DNA from: JAHOYW01 sp963664605
Lineage (GTDB): Bacteria > Verrucomicrobiota > Lentisphaeria > Victivallales > Victivallaceae
Assembly: GCA_963664605.1 (NCBI GenBank)
Contig: OY761536.1
Coordinates: forward strand, 3,038,001-3,102,000
Direction of reading: 5' to 3'
Length of the DNA stretch: 64,000 bases
Part shown: positions 25,814-34,004 of the stretch, one piece after another
Layout: each line of letters opens with the position of its first letter
Numbering within the stretch: position 1 is the stretch's first letter
Program-made: the position numbers and the translations under genes
Notes under the pieces: generated by a model
What the model saw: the letters and a program-made list of their open reading frames with translations, nothing else
What the model was told of the DNA's origin: nothing
The model's database searches: none

Positions 25814-26619
25814 TTATCTTTCACCTGACTTTCCAAAGCGGGAGGCTGATCCTTGCTAAAAACCGGCTTAAAAGCTTCGGAGGCTTCATTATAATATACG
25901 CGAAAGCGATGTTCATCCATGAAACCGAATCGCCTCTCATCATCAATAATGGTTCGCCTAGTCGCTACCTGTCCAAAGGTCGTTTGGTACTGATGCAGCA
26001 AGGCCTGATATTGAGTGCCGAAATCGGGAAGCTTGACTGAGCAAACCGTCATATCAACCATTTTGAGAATGTCTTCGACTTCATCCTGGAAAAATACGAA
26101 GTCCTTCCCGTCTACCTCATTTTTGACAATAACGAACTTTAGAAGTTGCGCCATATCGTCCTTAACGTAGCTGTGAATCCACGGCAGTAAGGTCCTGCAA
26201 CTGTCAATTTCTGCCGTTATCACTCCGACAATGTAGGTTTCAATTCCAATATCCTTAATTTCCTGGAACGGAAACGACCTAAGCCAAAGCATCGTGTCTG
26301 CTGAAGTTCCGGCTTTCATATCCAAAAGAAAAGCATTGTCTCCTGGATAATGTTCTTTGTCACGTTTAATCCGGACAATTTCATTAACCACCTCGTCGAG
26401 CGGAAAAACCTTTCTGCCCTTTTTAGTCATTTCAACCTGGATGGAAATGACTTCCTGGTTGTTCTCCGGGTACGCATTGGAAAGCGTACGGTTTTCATCG
26501 TCACAGTCGAATAATACCGGCCGGAACTTATTGTCGAAGGCCATATCGGCAAGCAATGTTGCGATTAGTGATTTCCCGATACCACCTTTGGTACCGGCCA
26601 TAATGAATAGTTTTGACAT
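25810..26619 (-). CDS. ParA/MinD-type ATPase
   Basis: The 269-residue protein has a deviant Walker A motif (KGGIGKS, residues 11-17) and the following LFDCDDENRT and FLLDMKAGTSADTML segments of the ParA/MinD family. Within a transfer operon such ATPases may position the element or the secretion apparatus. The PRTRC ParB gene lies 31 kb away, so partnership with it is only possible. Its stop overlaps the next gene's start (ATGA), implying translational coupling. Confidence 0.8.
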   Translation of the reverse strand: MSKLFIMAGTKGGIGKSLIATLLADMAFDNKFRPVLFDCDDENRTLSNAYPENNQEVISIQVEMTKKGRKVFPLDEVVNEIVRIKRDKEHYPGDNAFLLDMKAGTSADTMLWLRSFPFQEIKDIGIETYIVGVITAEIDSCRTLLPWIHSYVKDDMAQLLKFVIVKNEVDGKDFVFFQDEVEDILKMVDMTVCSVKLPDFGTQYQALLHQYQTTFGQVATRRTIIDDERRFGFMDEHRFRVYYNEASEAFKPVFSKDQPPALESQVKDK

Positions 26620-26628
26620 AATTAGCTC

Positions 26629-27090
26629 CTAATTGTTTTGTAAGGCGTTGTTTTCTCCTTCCTCGATCAGCTTTTCGGCTGCTTTATAGGAAAGATTTTT
26701 TATTTCACTAAGAGCTTTATGCTTAAGAAAGCCCTTTGCTATAAGTGTTTTGATTCTCCTGTACTGCGCGTTGCTAAGATCCGCTTCGGTATTTTTATTT
26801 GAACTTTGAAACATCCAGCATAATCTTTCGGCTGCAGCAAATGCTATGAAACGCAAAAGTTCTTCTTGCATTACCAGTTTATTGCTTCTAATCTGTTCCA
26901 GTAAAAAGTTTTTTACAATTTCCTCCGCAGGCTGGTAAGTTTGCTCAGGTGTAGCTTTTGCTTTATGAATCAAACTGTCTCCATCCTCTTTGGAAAGCAT
27001 AGTCCAGTTATCAATTTTACCCCCGTCTAACTGGCCGTTACGGTACAGAATGTCGAGTTGATTGAGTTGTTTCTGCGAGATGTGTCTCAT
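26629..27090 (-). CDS. Small protein with two copies of the SAP-like module
   Basis: The 153-residue protein contains the same module as the 932-residue protein: SQKQLNQLDILYRNGQLDGG at the start and SNAQYRRIKTLIAKGFLKHK near residue 105, each ending in an A-x-x-L-I helix. The two genes flank the ParA-type gene, so this may be a nucleic-acid- or protein-binding set. No membrane segment or catalytic motif is seen. Confidence 0.6.
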   Translation of the reverse strand: MRHISQKQLNQLDILYRNGQLDGGKIDNWTMLSKEDGDSLIHKAKATPEQTYQPAEEIVKNFLLEQIRSNKLVMQEELLRFIAFAAAERLCWMFQSSNKNTEADLSNAQYRRIKTLIAKGFLKHKALSEIKNLSYKAAEKLIEEGENNALQNN

Positions 27091-27167
27091 GATGTATTCC
27101 TTTACTTTAATGTTTTTTATTGTGATCCGGGGATATGTTCAGTCCCCCTGACCGGACGGCATGCACC

Positions 27168-27419
27168 TCAAGGCATGGCGTCCATTTTCAGTCCCTCCTT
27201 TCCGGCTTCTGCCGGTTTTTTGTTTTTAGCAAACGACGATACGAGCATTTGCAGCATCGCCGTATTCACCGCAAGTATTTCTGCCTGTTTCAGCAGTATG
27301 GCTTCCTGCCGCGCTTGTTTTTCGCGCAACTCATCGCAGCGGACGGCAAGGACTTTTCCGAAAACAACAAGGACGATTAAGGCGATAATCGCTATGACGG
27401 GGAAAATGATTTTTTTCAT
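27168..27419 (-). CDS. Small membrane-anchored coiled-coil protein
   Basis: An 83-residue protein with an N-terminal membrane helix (IIFPVIAIIALIVLVVFGKV) and a following helical, charged segment (CDELREKQARQEAILLKQAE). It starts after a short gap behind the lipoprotein gene and an AAAGG site. It is probably an inner-membrane accessory of the transfer apparatus; no family was recognised. Confidence 0.6.
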   Translation of the reverse strand: MKKIIFPVIAIIALIVLVVFGKVLAVRCDELREKQARQEAILLKQAEILAVNTAMLQMLVSSFAKNKKPAEAGKEGLKMDAMP

Positions 27420-27422
27420 GGC

Positions 27423-28034
27423 TTATTTACCTTTCCTGCGAAAACGCAGTTTCAACAGTTCGGTTTCCTTCTGGACTTTTTTTAGCTTGCCTTCAATTTT
27501 GTTGATGTACTCCGAGGCACGGACAAGATTATTTGAAACAACGCCGTAACGCTTTTTCAAATCATCGATCAACTTGACAAGTTCTCCAGATTTTGCTTCC
27601 CGGGAAACCTGACTTTCCATTATCTCGCGCAGCATATTACGAGTTTTGCGCATGTCATGGGAAGCAAGACTAAGCTGTCCGGCAAGCGCATTGGCGTAGC
27701 GTTCCTGTTTTTGCTTCTGTGCCATCATGACCGGATCGGCATCCGGCTGGGGAATCAGGTTCCAGCGGGGAGACTGCTCTTCACGGTAAACAGTATGCTG
27801 TTCGTGCATGACCTTACGGCGTTTCGGATCAATATAGCGGCCAATGGCATAGGCCCGCATAACGGACGATGAACGAATTTTATTCTGATCGTCAGCTGGA
27901 ATAGTTTGCGCGGCAACGTAAACGGGAACATTGACGAATTGTCGCGGCGGCGGGATTGCCTTGCTTTTGCAACCAACGCCGGTTAACAATGTAATGATTC
28001 CAATGCTTATTGTAAAAATTAATGTTTTTTGCAT
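27423..28034 (-). CDS. Lipoprotein of the transfer operon
   Basis: The 203-residue product begins MQKTLIFTISIGIITLLTGV followed by GC, a lipoprotein signal with Cys22 as the likely lipidated residue. The rest is helical, with a long coiled coil near the C-terminus (SEYINKIEGKLKKVQKETEL). The start at 28034 is chosen over the upstream in-frame codon because AAGGAGTC precedes it and the signal peptide begins there. It follows the VirB10-like gene, where a VirB7-type or accessory outer-membrane lipoprotein would fit. Confidence 0.7.
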   Translation of the reverse strand: MQKTLIFTISIGIITLLTGVGCKSKAIPPPRQFVNVPVYVAAQTIPADDQNKIRSSSVMRAYAIGRYIDPKRRKVMHEQHTVYREEQSPRWNLIPQPDADPVMMAQKQKQERYANALAGQLSLASHDMRKTRNMLREIMESQVSREAKSGELVKLIDDLKKRYGVVSNNLVRASEYINKIEGKLKKVQKETELLKLRFRRKGK

Positions 28035-28053
28035 AATGATAGACTCCTTAAAA

Positions 28054-29253
28054 TTAATGTTTTCCGGAAAAGGCATTGAGAATGTTCCGTGCGGATTTTT
28101 GCTGTTGACCGCCCTGAATCTTTTCCTTTTCAAGTTTGTTCAAAAGGGTGTCGGCGACTTTCGCCTCATCGAGATTGATGACCTGCTGGACGAAAAGATA
28201 GAACTCTGTTCCCGCCGCAACCCGAATGTAATAAGATTCCCTGCTGATCTGCCTGGACAGGTCTTGAAGCATGATCTGGGCAAGCGTTTCGGCGCCGCGC
28301 GACAAAGCGTTCTTAGTAGTTCCTTCCTGGGTGGAAACCATGCCGCCTGAGTTCATGGATACTTCAGTAGTCTGGAAGCCTTGCGCCATTCCCTGACCAA
28401 AGGCGAGTGTGTAGCTCAGAAATTTTGCGAGATTTTCATTACTCATAACCTGTCCGGGAATACCTGCCGCCATGTCGCTGATGGTGGCAAGGCTCTTCGA
28501 GCCTGGGGAATTGGATTTTTCAAGTGCGATTCCATGCAGTTGCAGTTCAAATCCTACCATGTTACTGGTGGCCTGCCAGACGAGAATGAAACTATTTCCG
28601 GTGGTAAGGCGGTTACGCAACGGTTTTGCGCCTTTCACTGTACCGTGTACTTCAGTTCCGGCGGGAATGATGAGTTTCTTTTCACCTTTGCTGTTGATCC
28701 ACCAGAGGTCTTCCGTCACAAAAGCGATCAGCGGCGTTTCCGTATCGCCGGATTCGACCGTGTTAACCATTTTGCAAGCAATCAAACGGCCATAAGGCGC
28801 GTATCGCTCCGAAACAAATTCCTTTTTCCGCGACTTGGCATTTTCACCGTCGATAATGGTAATCATGCTTTTACGGGAAGTAACATTGCCTGGAGTCCTG
28901 CCGGTAAAACGACTACCTGTATTCTTCCCAAAGCCGGAAACTGCCTTTTTCCTATCGGGCGGAAGCGGCGGTTGCGGAGCTCTAACTGGTTTTGCCGAAT
29001 CCGGCGGAGAAGTTTTTTTTCGCGTTTCTTTTTTTGAACGCGGATGTTTGGGCGGAACTTTAACCGCTTTGATATTGCTTAAAATATCATAAGTTCCTTC
29101 GCCGTCGCCTTTGCGGTTGATTTCAAGTTTTCCGGCATCATCACGCAGCAATAAGGGCAGACAGAGCAGAACCAGCAGCAAAATTGCGCCCAGGAAAAGA
29201 AATGTAGTTCCCATCGGGCTTTTAAGCTTTTTATAGAATTCACGTAAATTCAT
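28054..29253 (-). CDS. virB10: VirB10/TrbI-like channel protein
   Basis: The 399-residue protein has the VirB10 build: short cytoplasmic N-terminus, one membrane helix (16-36), a proline-rich periplasmic stretch (about 65-105) and a C-terminal beta domain. That domain includes APYGRLIACKMVNTVES, LIAFVTEDLWW and IIPAGTEVHGTVKG, typical of TrbI/VirB10. It spans the envelope and links the ATPases to the outer-membrane pore. It lies between the VirB9-like and the lipoprotein genes. Confidence 0.88.
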   Translation of the reverse strand: MNLREFYKKLKSPMGTTFLFLGAILLLVLLCLPLLLRDDAGKLEINRKGDGEGTYDILSNIKAVKVPPKHPRSKKETRKKTSPPDSAKPVRAPQPPLPPDRKKAVSGFGKNTGSRFTGRTPGNVTSRKSMITIIDGENAKSRKKEFVSERYAPYGRLIACKMVNTVESGDTETPLIAFVTEDLWWINSKGEKKLIIPAGTEVHGTVKGAKPLRNRLTTGNSFILVWQATSNMVGFELQLHGIALEKSNSPGSKSLATISDMAAGIPGQVMSNENLAKFLSYTLAFGQGMAQGFQTTEVSMNSGGMVSTQEGTTKNALSRGAETLAQIMLQDLSRQISRESYYIRVAAGTEFYLFVQQVINLDEAKVADTLLNKLEKEKIQGGQQQKSARNILNAFSGKH

Positions 29254-29262
29254 AGCTACTCC

Positions 29263-30186
29263 TTATTCCGCTTCACATTTTGTAACTGGATTTGTCTCTT
29301 TTGGTTTTGAAGCAAGACGGTATTCGTTTTCCATATATTTTGCAGTTACACCAATCATAAAATCATTATCCGGAGCGAGATTATTGCGTGCACCGTCCGG
29401 CGTTCCGGTAATCGAGAAAAAGGCCCAGCTGGCCGATTTCGGCGGCATGATGCCGCTTGCGTCAGCGGCGCTCATATAATAGGTCTTACCGTTAAGCTGA
29501 ACAGAAAAGCTAAACTTGTCATAGGCAATTTCCTCAGCTTTATCATTATGCAGCAGCAGTTTAAATACAATCGTATCCTCACGATTGAAACGAATAACCT
29601 CCCGCAGTTCAATCCTAAATTTTCCAAAATCGAAAAAGCGCTGATTTGCCGCGAGAATACTGTCCCGCAGGTCAGTAGGATAACGCTTTTTGAGGACATG
29701 ATAAGCTTTAGCCATGTCGATAAGCGAAAGCAGCCGGGCGGGCGTTACGCTGCCTGATTTTCCGTATAACGCCGAACCGCCGCTTGCTCCGGCCGCGAAA
29801 TTGACCGCCGCGAAAGCTTTTTTGTCATCCTGCCTGAGATAGAGGATATAAGTCCGGCGATTGTAAATCACCGTCAGCGTCCCGCTTGCGCCTTTCTTCA
29901 GCGCAACGAGATTGAAATAATATGATCCCGGCTTAGCCGCGATCAGAAAATCCCCGCTGCCGTCCGTTGCCACATTGACTCCGGCGATTTTAGAAATTGC
30001 CGACGGAAACGTAACGGTAGTTACACCGTCACCAAATTTGACGTATAGTTCGTAAATTTCACCCTGCGCAAGATGAAATTCCTGAAAGCGGTTGGTATCG
30101 CTAATTGATTTGGGAAGTTCCCTTGCCTGAGCAGCGAACAGGCTTCCGCAGATCAATGCTAAAAATAATAGTTTGCTTGTCTTCAT
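29263..30186 (-). CDS. virB9: VirB9/TrbG-like outer-membrane channel protein
   Basis: The 307-residue protein has a signal peptide (1-21). The N-terminal beta region contains GVTTVTFPSAIS and GSYYFNLVALKKGASGTLTV then IYNRRTYILYLRQ, recalling VirB9/TrbG/CagX proteins. The C-terminal part (FRIELREVIRFNREDTIVFK...) would be the domain that contacts VirB7/VirB10. It lies 9 bases upstream of the VirB10-like gene, in the usual virB8-virB9-virB10 order. Confidence 0.72.
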   Translation of the reverse strand: MKTSKLLFLALICGSLFAAQARELPKSISDTNRFQEFHLAQGEIYELYVKFGDGVTTVTFPSAISKIAGVNVATDGSGDFLIAAKPGSYYFNLVALKKGASGTLTVIYNRRTYILYLRQDDKKAFAAVNFAAGASGGSALYGKSGSVTPARLLSLIDMAKAYHVLKKRYPTDLRDSILAANQRFFDFGKFRIELREVIRFNREDTIVFKLLLHNDKAEEIAYDKFSFSVQLNGKTYYMSAADASGIMPPKSASWAFFSITGTPDGARNNLAPDNDFMIGVTAKYMENEYRLASKPKETNPVTKCEAE

Positions 30187-30200
30187 AATAAACAGTTCCT

Positions 30201-30779
30201 TTAATTTTGTTTTTTATAAGTGAAGTCGGAAACAATGAATGGATATAGAGCGTTTTTACCGAGATCAAAATTGACGCTCAAACTCATGCTGAGCTTGAAT
30301 TTGACCACCGAACTCTCCCGTTGGCCGCCAACTAGGCTGGAACGCAGAAGCTGGCCTTCAATCTCCACAAAGGATTTCCTGCTGTCCGCTTCCAATACTT
30401 TGATTCGGAGAATTTCGACTTTCTGGTGAATATCCCTGCTGCCGAAATCAGCCATGTCATCTTTCAGAATATCTAAAGCTTTGTCACGTGCTTTGCCCAC
30501 ATACATTTCATCAAACAGCGCCGGACGGTCAAGGCCGTTCGGGTTTCTCATCCAAAGCGCGTCCGTCGCCAATTTCGCGGTGTATTCATAAAGCTGGATC
30601 AGCCGCTCCCTACCGGCGTATTTGCTGATATGATACGAATTGCGCCCGTCAATAACAATCAGGCGGTTATTGTCCCGGAGGTGATACATCAAAAGCGGTG
30701 ATAAAAACGACAAAGGCAGATATAGGATCACCAGAGCGGAAAGCAGCCGGTTCTTATTACGATAGGAAGGATTGTTCAT
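30201..30779 (-). CDS. VirB8/TraE-like membrane protein (second of two)
   Basis: The 192-residue protein has one N-terminal membrane helix (LLSALVILYLPLSFLSPLLM) and a periplasmic domain. Its size, topology and place before VirB9 fit VirB8/TraE. It overlaps the previous, similarly built gene by 4 bases. Sequence similarity to VirB8 is weak by eye, so the call leans on context. Confidence 0.6.
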   Translation of the reverse strand: MNNPSYRNKNRLLSALVILYLPLSFLSPLLMYHLRDNNRLIVIDGRNSYHISKYAGRERLIQLYEYTAKLATDALWMRNPNGLDRPALFDEMYVGKARDKALDILKDDMADFGSRDIHQKVEILRIKVLEADSRKSFVEIEGQLLRSSLVGGQRESSVVKFKLSMSLSVNFDLGKNALYPFIVSDFTYKKQN

Positions 30780-31375
30780 TTCTGTTCCTCCTCCCAGTAA
30801 CGCATTCCGGCAATTTTGAAAGGCAGTTCGGTATCAGTATTACTTCGTTCCAAGCGCATCATCAAGGCAAAATCGCGCCGGTGAAGATAAGAATGACCGA
30901 AATAGACGCCGCTTCGGAGCAGAACGCCTTTGACCAGTGCATGATACTGTCCTTTGACCAGTCCGAATTCGACCTTAGCCGATTCGATTTCCTGATAGAC
31001 GGAGCGTTTTTCAAACATTTCCTGCGTATCGTTGAGATAGCCTTTGGCTTGTCCCTGTCCGCGTTTTGTGAATACAAAGGCTAGTGCCTGTTCATTCCTG
31101 ACGTCATAACGCCGTGAAAGCAATGCGTATGCTACACGGAAAGCCACATCCTCAATTACCCGCCTGGACTCCACCGGAGCTGAATTACCGAGATAAATGC
31201 TTGAGTCACGTGCCAGTACGATCACCCGGTCCGGCATAGTCATATACTGCTGGATGAAAAAAAGTCCGGTCAACAGAAAAGTGACGCAAAACAGATGAAA
31301 AACAATCCAGGCACTCATCATTCGACGTTCCCGCCGTACCAGTTCGTACATGTTTATTTTTTTTCTAACAGTCAT
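30776..31375 (-). CDS. VirB8/TraE-like membrane protein (first of two)
   Basis: The 199-residue protein has a membrane helix at about 22-44 (AWIVFHLFCVTFLLTGLFFI) and a periplasmic domain, as in VirB8/TraE. Its last codons overlap the start of a second protein of the same layout. The pair may form a hetero-assembly at the inner membrane. The call rests on topology and operon position. Confidence 0.6.
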   Translation of the reverse strand: MTVRKKINMYELVRRERRMMSAWIVFHLFCVTFLLTGLFFIQQYMTMPDRVIVLARDSSIYLGNSAPVESRRVIEDVAFRVAYALLSRRYDVRNEQALAFVFTKRGQGQAKGYLNDTQEMFEKRSVYQEIESAKVEFGLVKGQYHALVKGVLLRSGVYFGHSYLHRRDFALMMRLERSNTDTELPFKIAGMRYWEEEQK

Positions 31376-31393
31376 AGATAAACTCCTTTTTTA

Positions 31394-31424
31394 GTCTTCC
31401 CGTCGACCGGGCGAACGGGAAGAC
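31394..31424. promoter_or_regulatory. 10-bp perfect hairpin ahead of the VirB8-like genes
   Basis: GTCTTCCCGT (31394-31403) and ACGGGAAGAC (31415-31424) pair perfectly around an 11-base loop. It lies just upstream of the ribosome-binding site of the minus-strand VirB8-like gene and just upstream of the plus-strand lipoprotein gene. It could attenuate, process or end transcripts from either side. On the minus strand an A-run follows it rather than a T-run, which argues against a terminator. Confidence 0.5.
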
Positions 31425-31454
31425 CCGTTTATAACCCTTAACCGGAGAACAGAA

Positions 31455-31694
31455 ATGAAAAACACTTCTCTCATCGCCATTACGTCCGCAATCCTGATAA
31501 TCGCACTTGCCGGGTGCGGCAAATCGAAAGAATCCAGAAGAAACCTCAAAGTCATCGCCCGTGAAGCCGAAGCGAGACGCATTGCCCGCAAGCAGGCTGA
31601 ACTCGAACACCAGCGGAAGATCGAAGAAGCCCGCAAATGGCATCGTATCCAGATGGAAGCTTACGAAAAATCGATGACGCCAAAGAAAAAATAA
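31455..31694 (+). CDS. Small lipoprotein encoded against the transfer operon, possible entry-exclusion protein
   Basis: The 79-residue protein has a clear lipoprotein signal (MKNTSLIAITSAILIIALAG then C21). A charged helix rich in Arg, Glu and Lys follows (RNLKVIAREAEARRIARKQA). GGAG precedes the ATG. It is the only plus-strand gene within the 20-kb minus-strand transfer block and occupies the gap between the VirB6-like and VirB8-like genes. Small lipoproteins near trbL/virB6 often act in entry exclusion (Eex/TrbK type); that role is inferred from position only. Confidence 0.72.
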   Translation: MKNTSLIAITSAILIIALAGCGKSKESRRNLKVIAREAEARRIARKQAELEHQRKIEEARKWHRIQMEAYEKSMTPKKK

Positions 31695-31702
31695 AATTTC
31701 TG

Positions 31703-32659
31703 TCATTTTGTATTAGCTCCTTTATTTTTGTCCGCAGCGCGGGATATGCTATCAGAAACAGATTTGCCAAAATTTTTCCCCATGCCTTGTCCGGCTTTGG
31801 ATACTGACATGATATTTGACGCTGTATTGAGTGTCATCGCCATGGCGTTGCCGATTCCGCTTCCACGGAAAAGTGCAATACATGCCCACGGAATCCCGAC
31901 ATACATCACGATGCAAAGCAGAACAAAGACACAGACAAACGAAAACAGTGCTCCGGCAGCTCCGGCGACAACCACGATCGCAGCCGGAGTCGAAGCCGCG
32001 AGAACCGACAAAGCACCTGTTGTCGCGCCGGATGCGCCGATTGCGGATGCCGCAGCCGCGGCCATTCCGGTGTGCTCCCACAACTGGCATATGGTCCACA
32101 ACATGGTCAAATCACCGAACACCATGCAAAGCGGCAGCATTACGAAACCGAAGGTCATGGTCAGGAAATTCACGCCGATTGATTTGGTTTCCGGGATCGT
32201 CAGCATGGCGATGAAGATTGGCGACAAGGTCTTGAGAATCAGGAAAAACCCGCAGCAAACAAGGATCATAGCGTCCCGGATGAACTTTCCAACCCAGATG
32301 CCGCCGCGATACAGCAAATTAGACAAACTGACCACCACCGCCTCATACCATGATCCCTCTATTTCCACCGCGAGCATGACTTTCACCGCTTCCTCAACCC
32401 GGCGCCCGGCATCGATTCCCCAGGTCAGCATGCCCTTAAAAAGGCGGTCTCCCATCGCCGGAAACAGCGCGATCAGTACCACTGCCAGCAGCACGCCAGC
32501 CAGATATTTTAGCCCGAGGTATTCTCCGAACTGCTGATAATTCCGGAAAACCGAAATAAAGATCAGCAGCAGCGCGAAACAGATACAGACATTGTGCATC
32601 TGCTCAAGCGTGTCGAGAATCACTTGATTGACATTTTGAAAAGTTACATTACCGCTCAT
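31703..32659 (-). CDS. virB6: VirB6/TrbL-like polytopic membrane protein
   Basis: The 318-residue protein has about six hydrophobic helices (CICFALLLIFISVF, YLAGVLLAVVLIALFPAMGD, MILVCCGFFLILKTLSPIFI and others) and a Gly/Ala-rich loop between the later helices. This fits the VirB6/TrbL inner-membrane component that forms part of the DNA translocation path. It lies 4 bases after the VirB5-like gene. Confidence 0.8.
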   Translation of the reverse strand: MSGNVTFQNVNQVILDTLEQMHNVCICFALLLIFISVFRNYQQFGEYLGLKYLAGVLLAVVLIALFPAMGDRLFKGMLTWGIDAGRRVEEAVKVMLAVEIEGSWYEAVVVSLSNLLYRGGIWVGKFIRDAMILVCCGFFLILKTLSPIFIAMLTIPETKSIGVNFLTMTFGFVMLPLCMVFGDLTMLWTICQLWEHTGMAAAAASAIGASGATTGALSVLAASTPAAIVVVAGAAGALFSFVCVFVLLCIVMYVGIPWACIALFRGSGIGNAMAMTLNTASNIMSVSKAGQGMGKNFGKSVSDSISRAADKNKGANTK

Positions 32660-32662
32660 AGA

Positions 32663-33526
32663 TCACCTGTTGATGAAATCTTTGATGAAGTTATTGCCTA
32701 TTGAACCTTTCGATTCCAATGCGGAAACGCCGCTTTCATTGATCTGCCGGGCATCGTAAATGCTTTTCGCTTTTTTCAAGTCAGCCTCGTCAAGCCGCAG
32801 GTTATCTGAATACATCTGCTGTGCAACCATTGCGGAATGCATGGTCTGCGTCGCCAGCAGTTGCCCGAGCGTATTGGATTGCCAGATACCGTTTTTATAA
32901 GCGGCATGCTGGAGCTCGGTCATATTTGAATTACGTCCGTTAAATTTCTGATCTTCCCGGTTCAGGCTTTGGAGCTGAAGCAGCGCTTTCGGCCCCCACT
33001 CGGACATGAATTTGTGAACAGCCAGTGCGCCTTTCTGGGTTTTCGCCAAGTTTTCGGAGCGTTGCACTTCAGCATCCGCCAGTGAATAATCCACCTGCCG
33101 GAGCATGTATTCGATATTTCCGGTATTAGCTACTTTGGAATCAGCCATATCCAAGGCCTCACGGGTAATGTTCATTGCCGCTGTGATCTCATGTTCATGC
33201 CAGAATTCGCTGTTCATGTAGGAAATAAGTTTTTGCGGGTCGCCGATATATTTCGATATATGCATGGCGGTATCGTACATATCCTTGCAGGTGGAATAAG
33301 TATCATTAGCGATTTTGAGCGTGTCGATGCCAGTTTTCAGAATTTGTCCGGTCTTACCCAACTGGCTTATCTGGTAATCAATATCCATCTGTTGATACAG
33401 TTCGTCCTGTATCGCTTTGACGGTATCATGGATATACAACACACTGTCATGCACGGCATAAGTTGCCCATGTTGCCGGCGCTAAGAAAAACGCCAAAAAT
33501 AATAGAAAAAATTTATATTTTCGCAT
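32663..33526 (-). CDS. virB5: VirB5/TrbJ-like secreted protein
   Basis: The 287-residue protein has a signal peptide (1-21, ending ATWA) and is then almost wholly helical (YIHDTVKAIQDELYQQMDID...). That is the form of TrbJ/VirB5 proteins, which sit at the pilus tip or in the periplasm. The gene order VirB5-like then VirB6-like supports the call. It has no other recognisable motif. Confidence 0.72.
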   Translation of the reverse strand: MRKYKFFLLFLAFFLAPATWATYAVHDSVLYIHDTVKAIQDELYQQMDIDYQISQLGKTGQILKTGIDTLKIANDTYSTCKDMYDTAMHISKYIGDPQKLISYMNSEFWHEHEITAAMNITREALDMADSKVANTGNIEYMLRQVDYSLADAEVQRSENLAKTQKGALAVHKFMSEWGPKALLQLQSLNREDQKFNGRNSNMTELQHAAYKNGIWQSNTLGQLLATQTMHSAMVAQQMYSDNLRLDEADLKKAKSIYDARQINESGVSALESKGSIGNNFIKDFINR

Positions 33527-33537
33527 AAGTCGCCCCC

Positions 33538-33987
33538 TTATTCCGTTACCGAAAGTGAAATCGAGGATGGAACATATTTCACGCCGTTATTTGGATATTG
33601 AACTGGAAGCTCGTAAATCCGGCTTCGAGTTATTTCGCCTTCTTCAGCTTTATGAAGTTTCTGGTAGAGCCAGTAAAGTTCCTTGGCGGAATTAGACCGC
33701 CCGAGATCGTAGCCCGCTTTGTACTCTTTGGCTTTTTCTTCTTTAAAGCCGTTTTCAATAAACTGCCCAAGCAGGAACGCTCCCGCCGCGGCCGCGCCGG
33801 TCGCCGCAAGCCGGGTACCGTCATCCTCGTTTTTAGTCATATAGGAGCCGGCGAGCGCTCCGCCCAGCCCCAGTGCTGGAGCAAGGAGCTGGGAAGCTTG
33901 CGTTTTCGCGATCTGCGTGGATGAACAAGCGCAAAACAACATCCCGACAGCAGCCGTGGTAAATATTGTGAAAATCAATCGTTTCAT
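33538..33987 (-). CDS. Lipoprotein with glycine-zipper segment
   Basis: The 149-residue protein has a lipoprotein signal ending LFCAC (Cys21 most likely lipidated). A Gly/Ala-rich stretch (LAPALGLGGALAGSYM ... AATGAAAAGAFLLGQF) resembles glycine-zipper membrane segments. It is probably an outer-membrane or periplasmic accessory of the transfer channel. It lies between the coiled-coil protein and VirB5-like genes. Confidence 0.65.
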   Translation of the reverse strand: MKRLIFTIFTTAAVGMLFCACSSTQIAKTQASQLLAPALGLGGALAGSYMTKNEDDGTRLAATGAAAAGAFLLGQFIENGFKEEKAKEYKAGYDLGRSNSAKELYWLYQKLHKAEEGEITRSRIYELPVQYPNNGVKYVPSSISLSVTE

Positions 33988-34004
33988 AATAAAATCCTTT
34001 TTAT

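Noticed and set aside
31365..31770. Minus-strand ORFs between the VirB6-like and VirB8-like genes
   Set aside because: They lack domains and RBS, while the plus strand there encodes a convincing lipoprotein.
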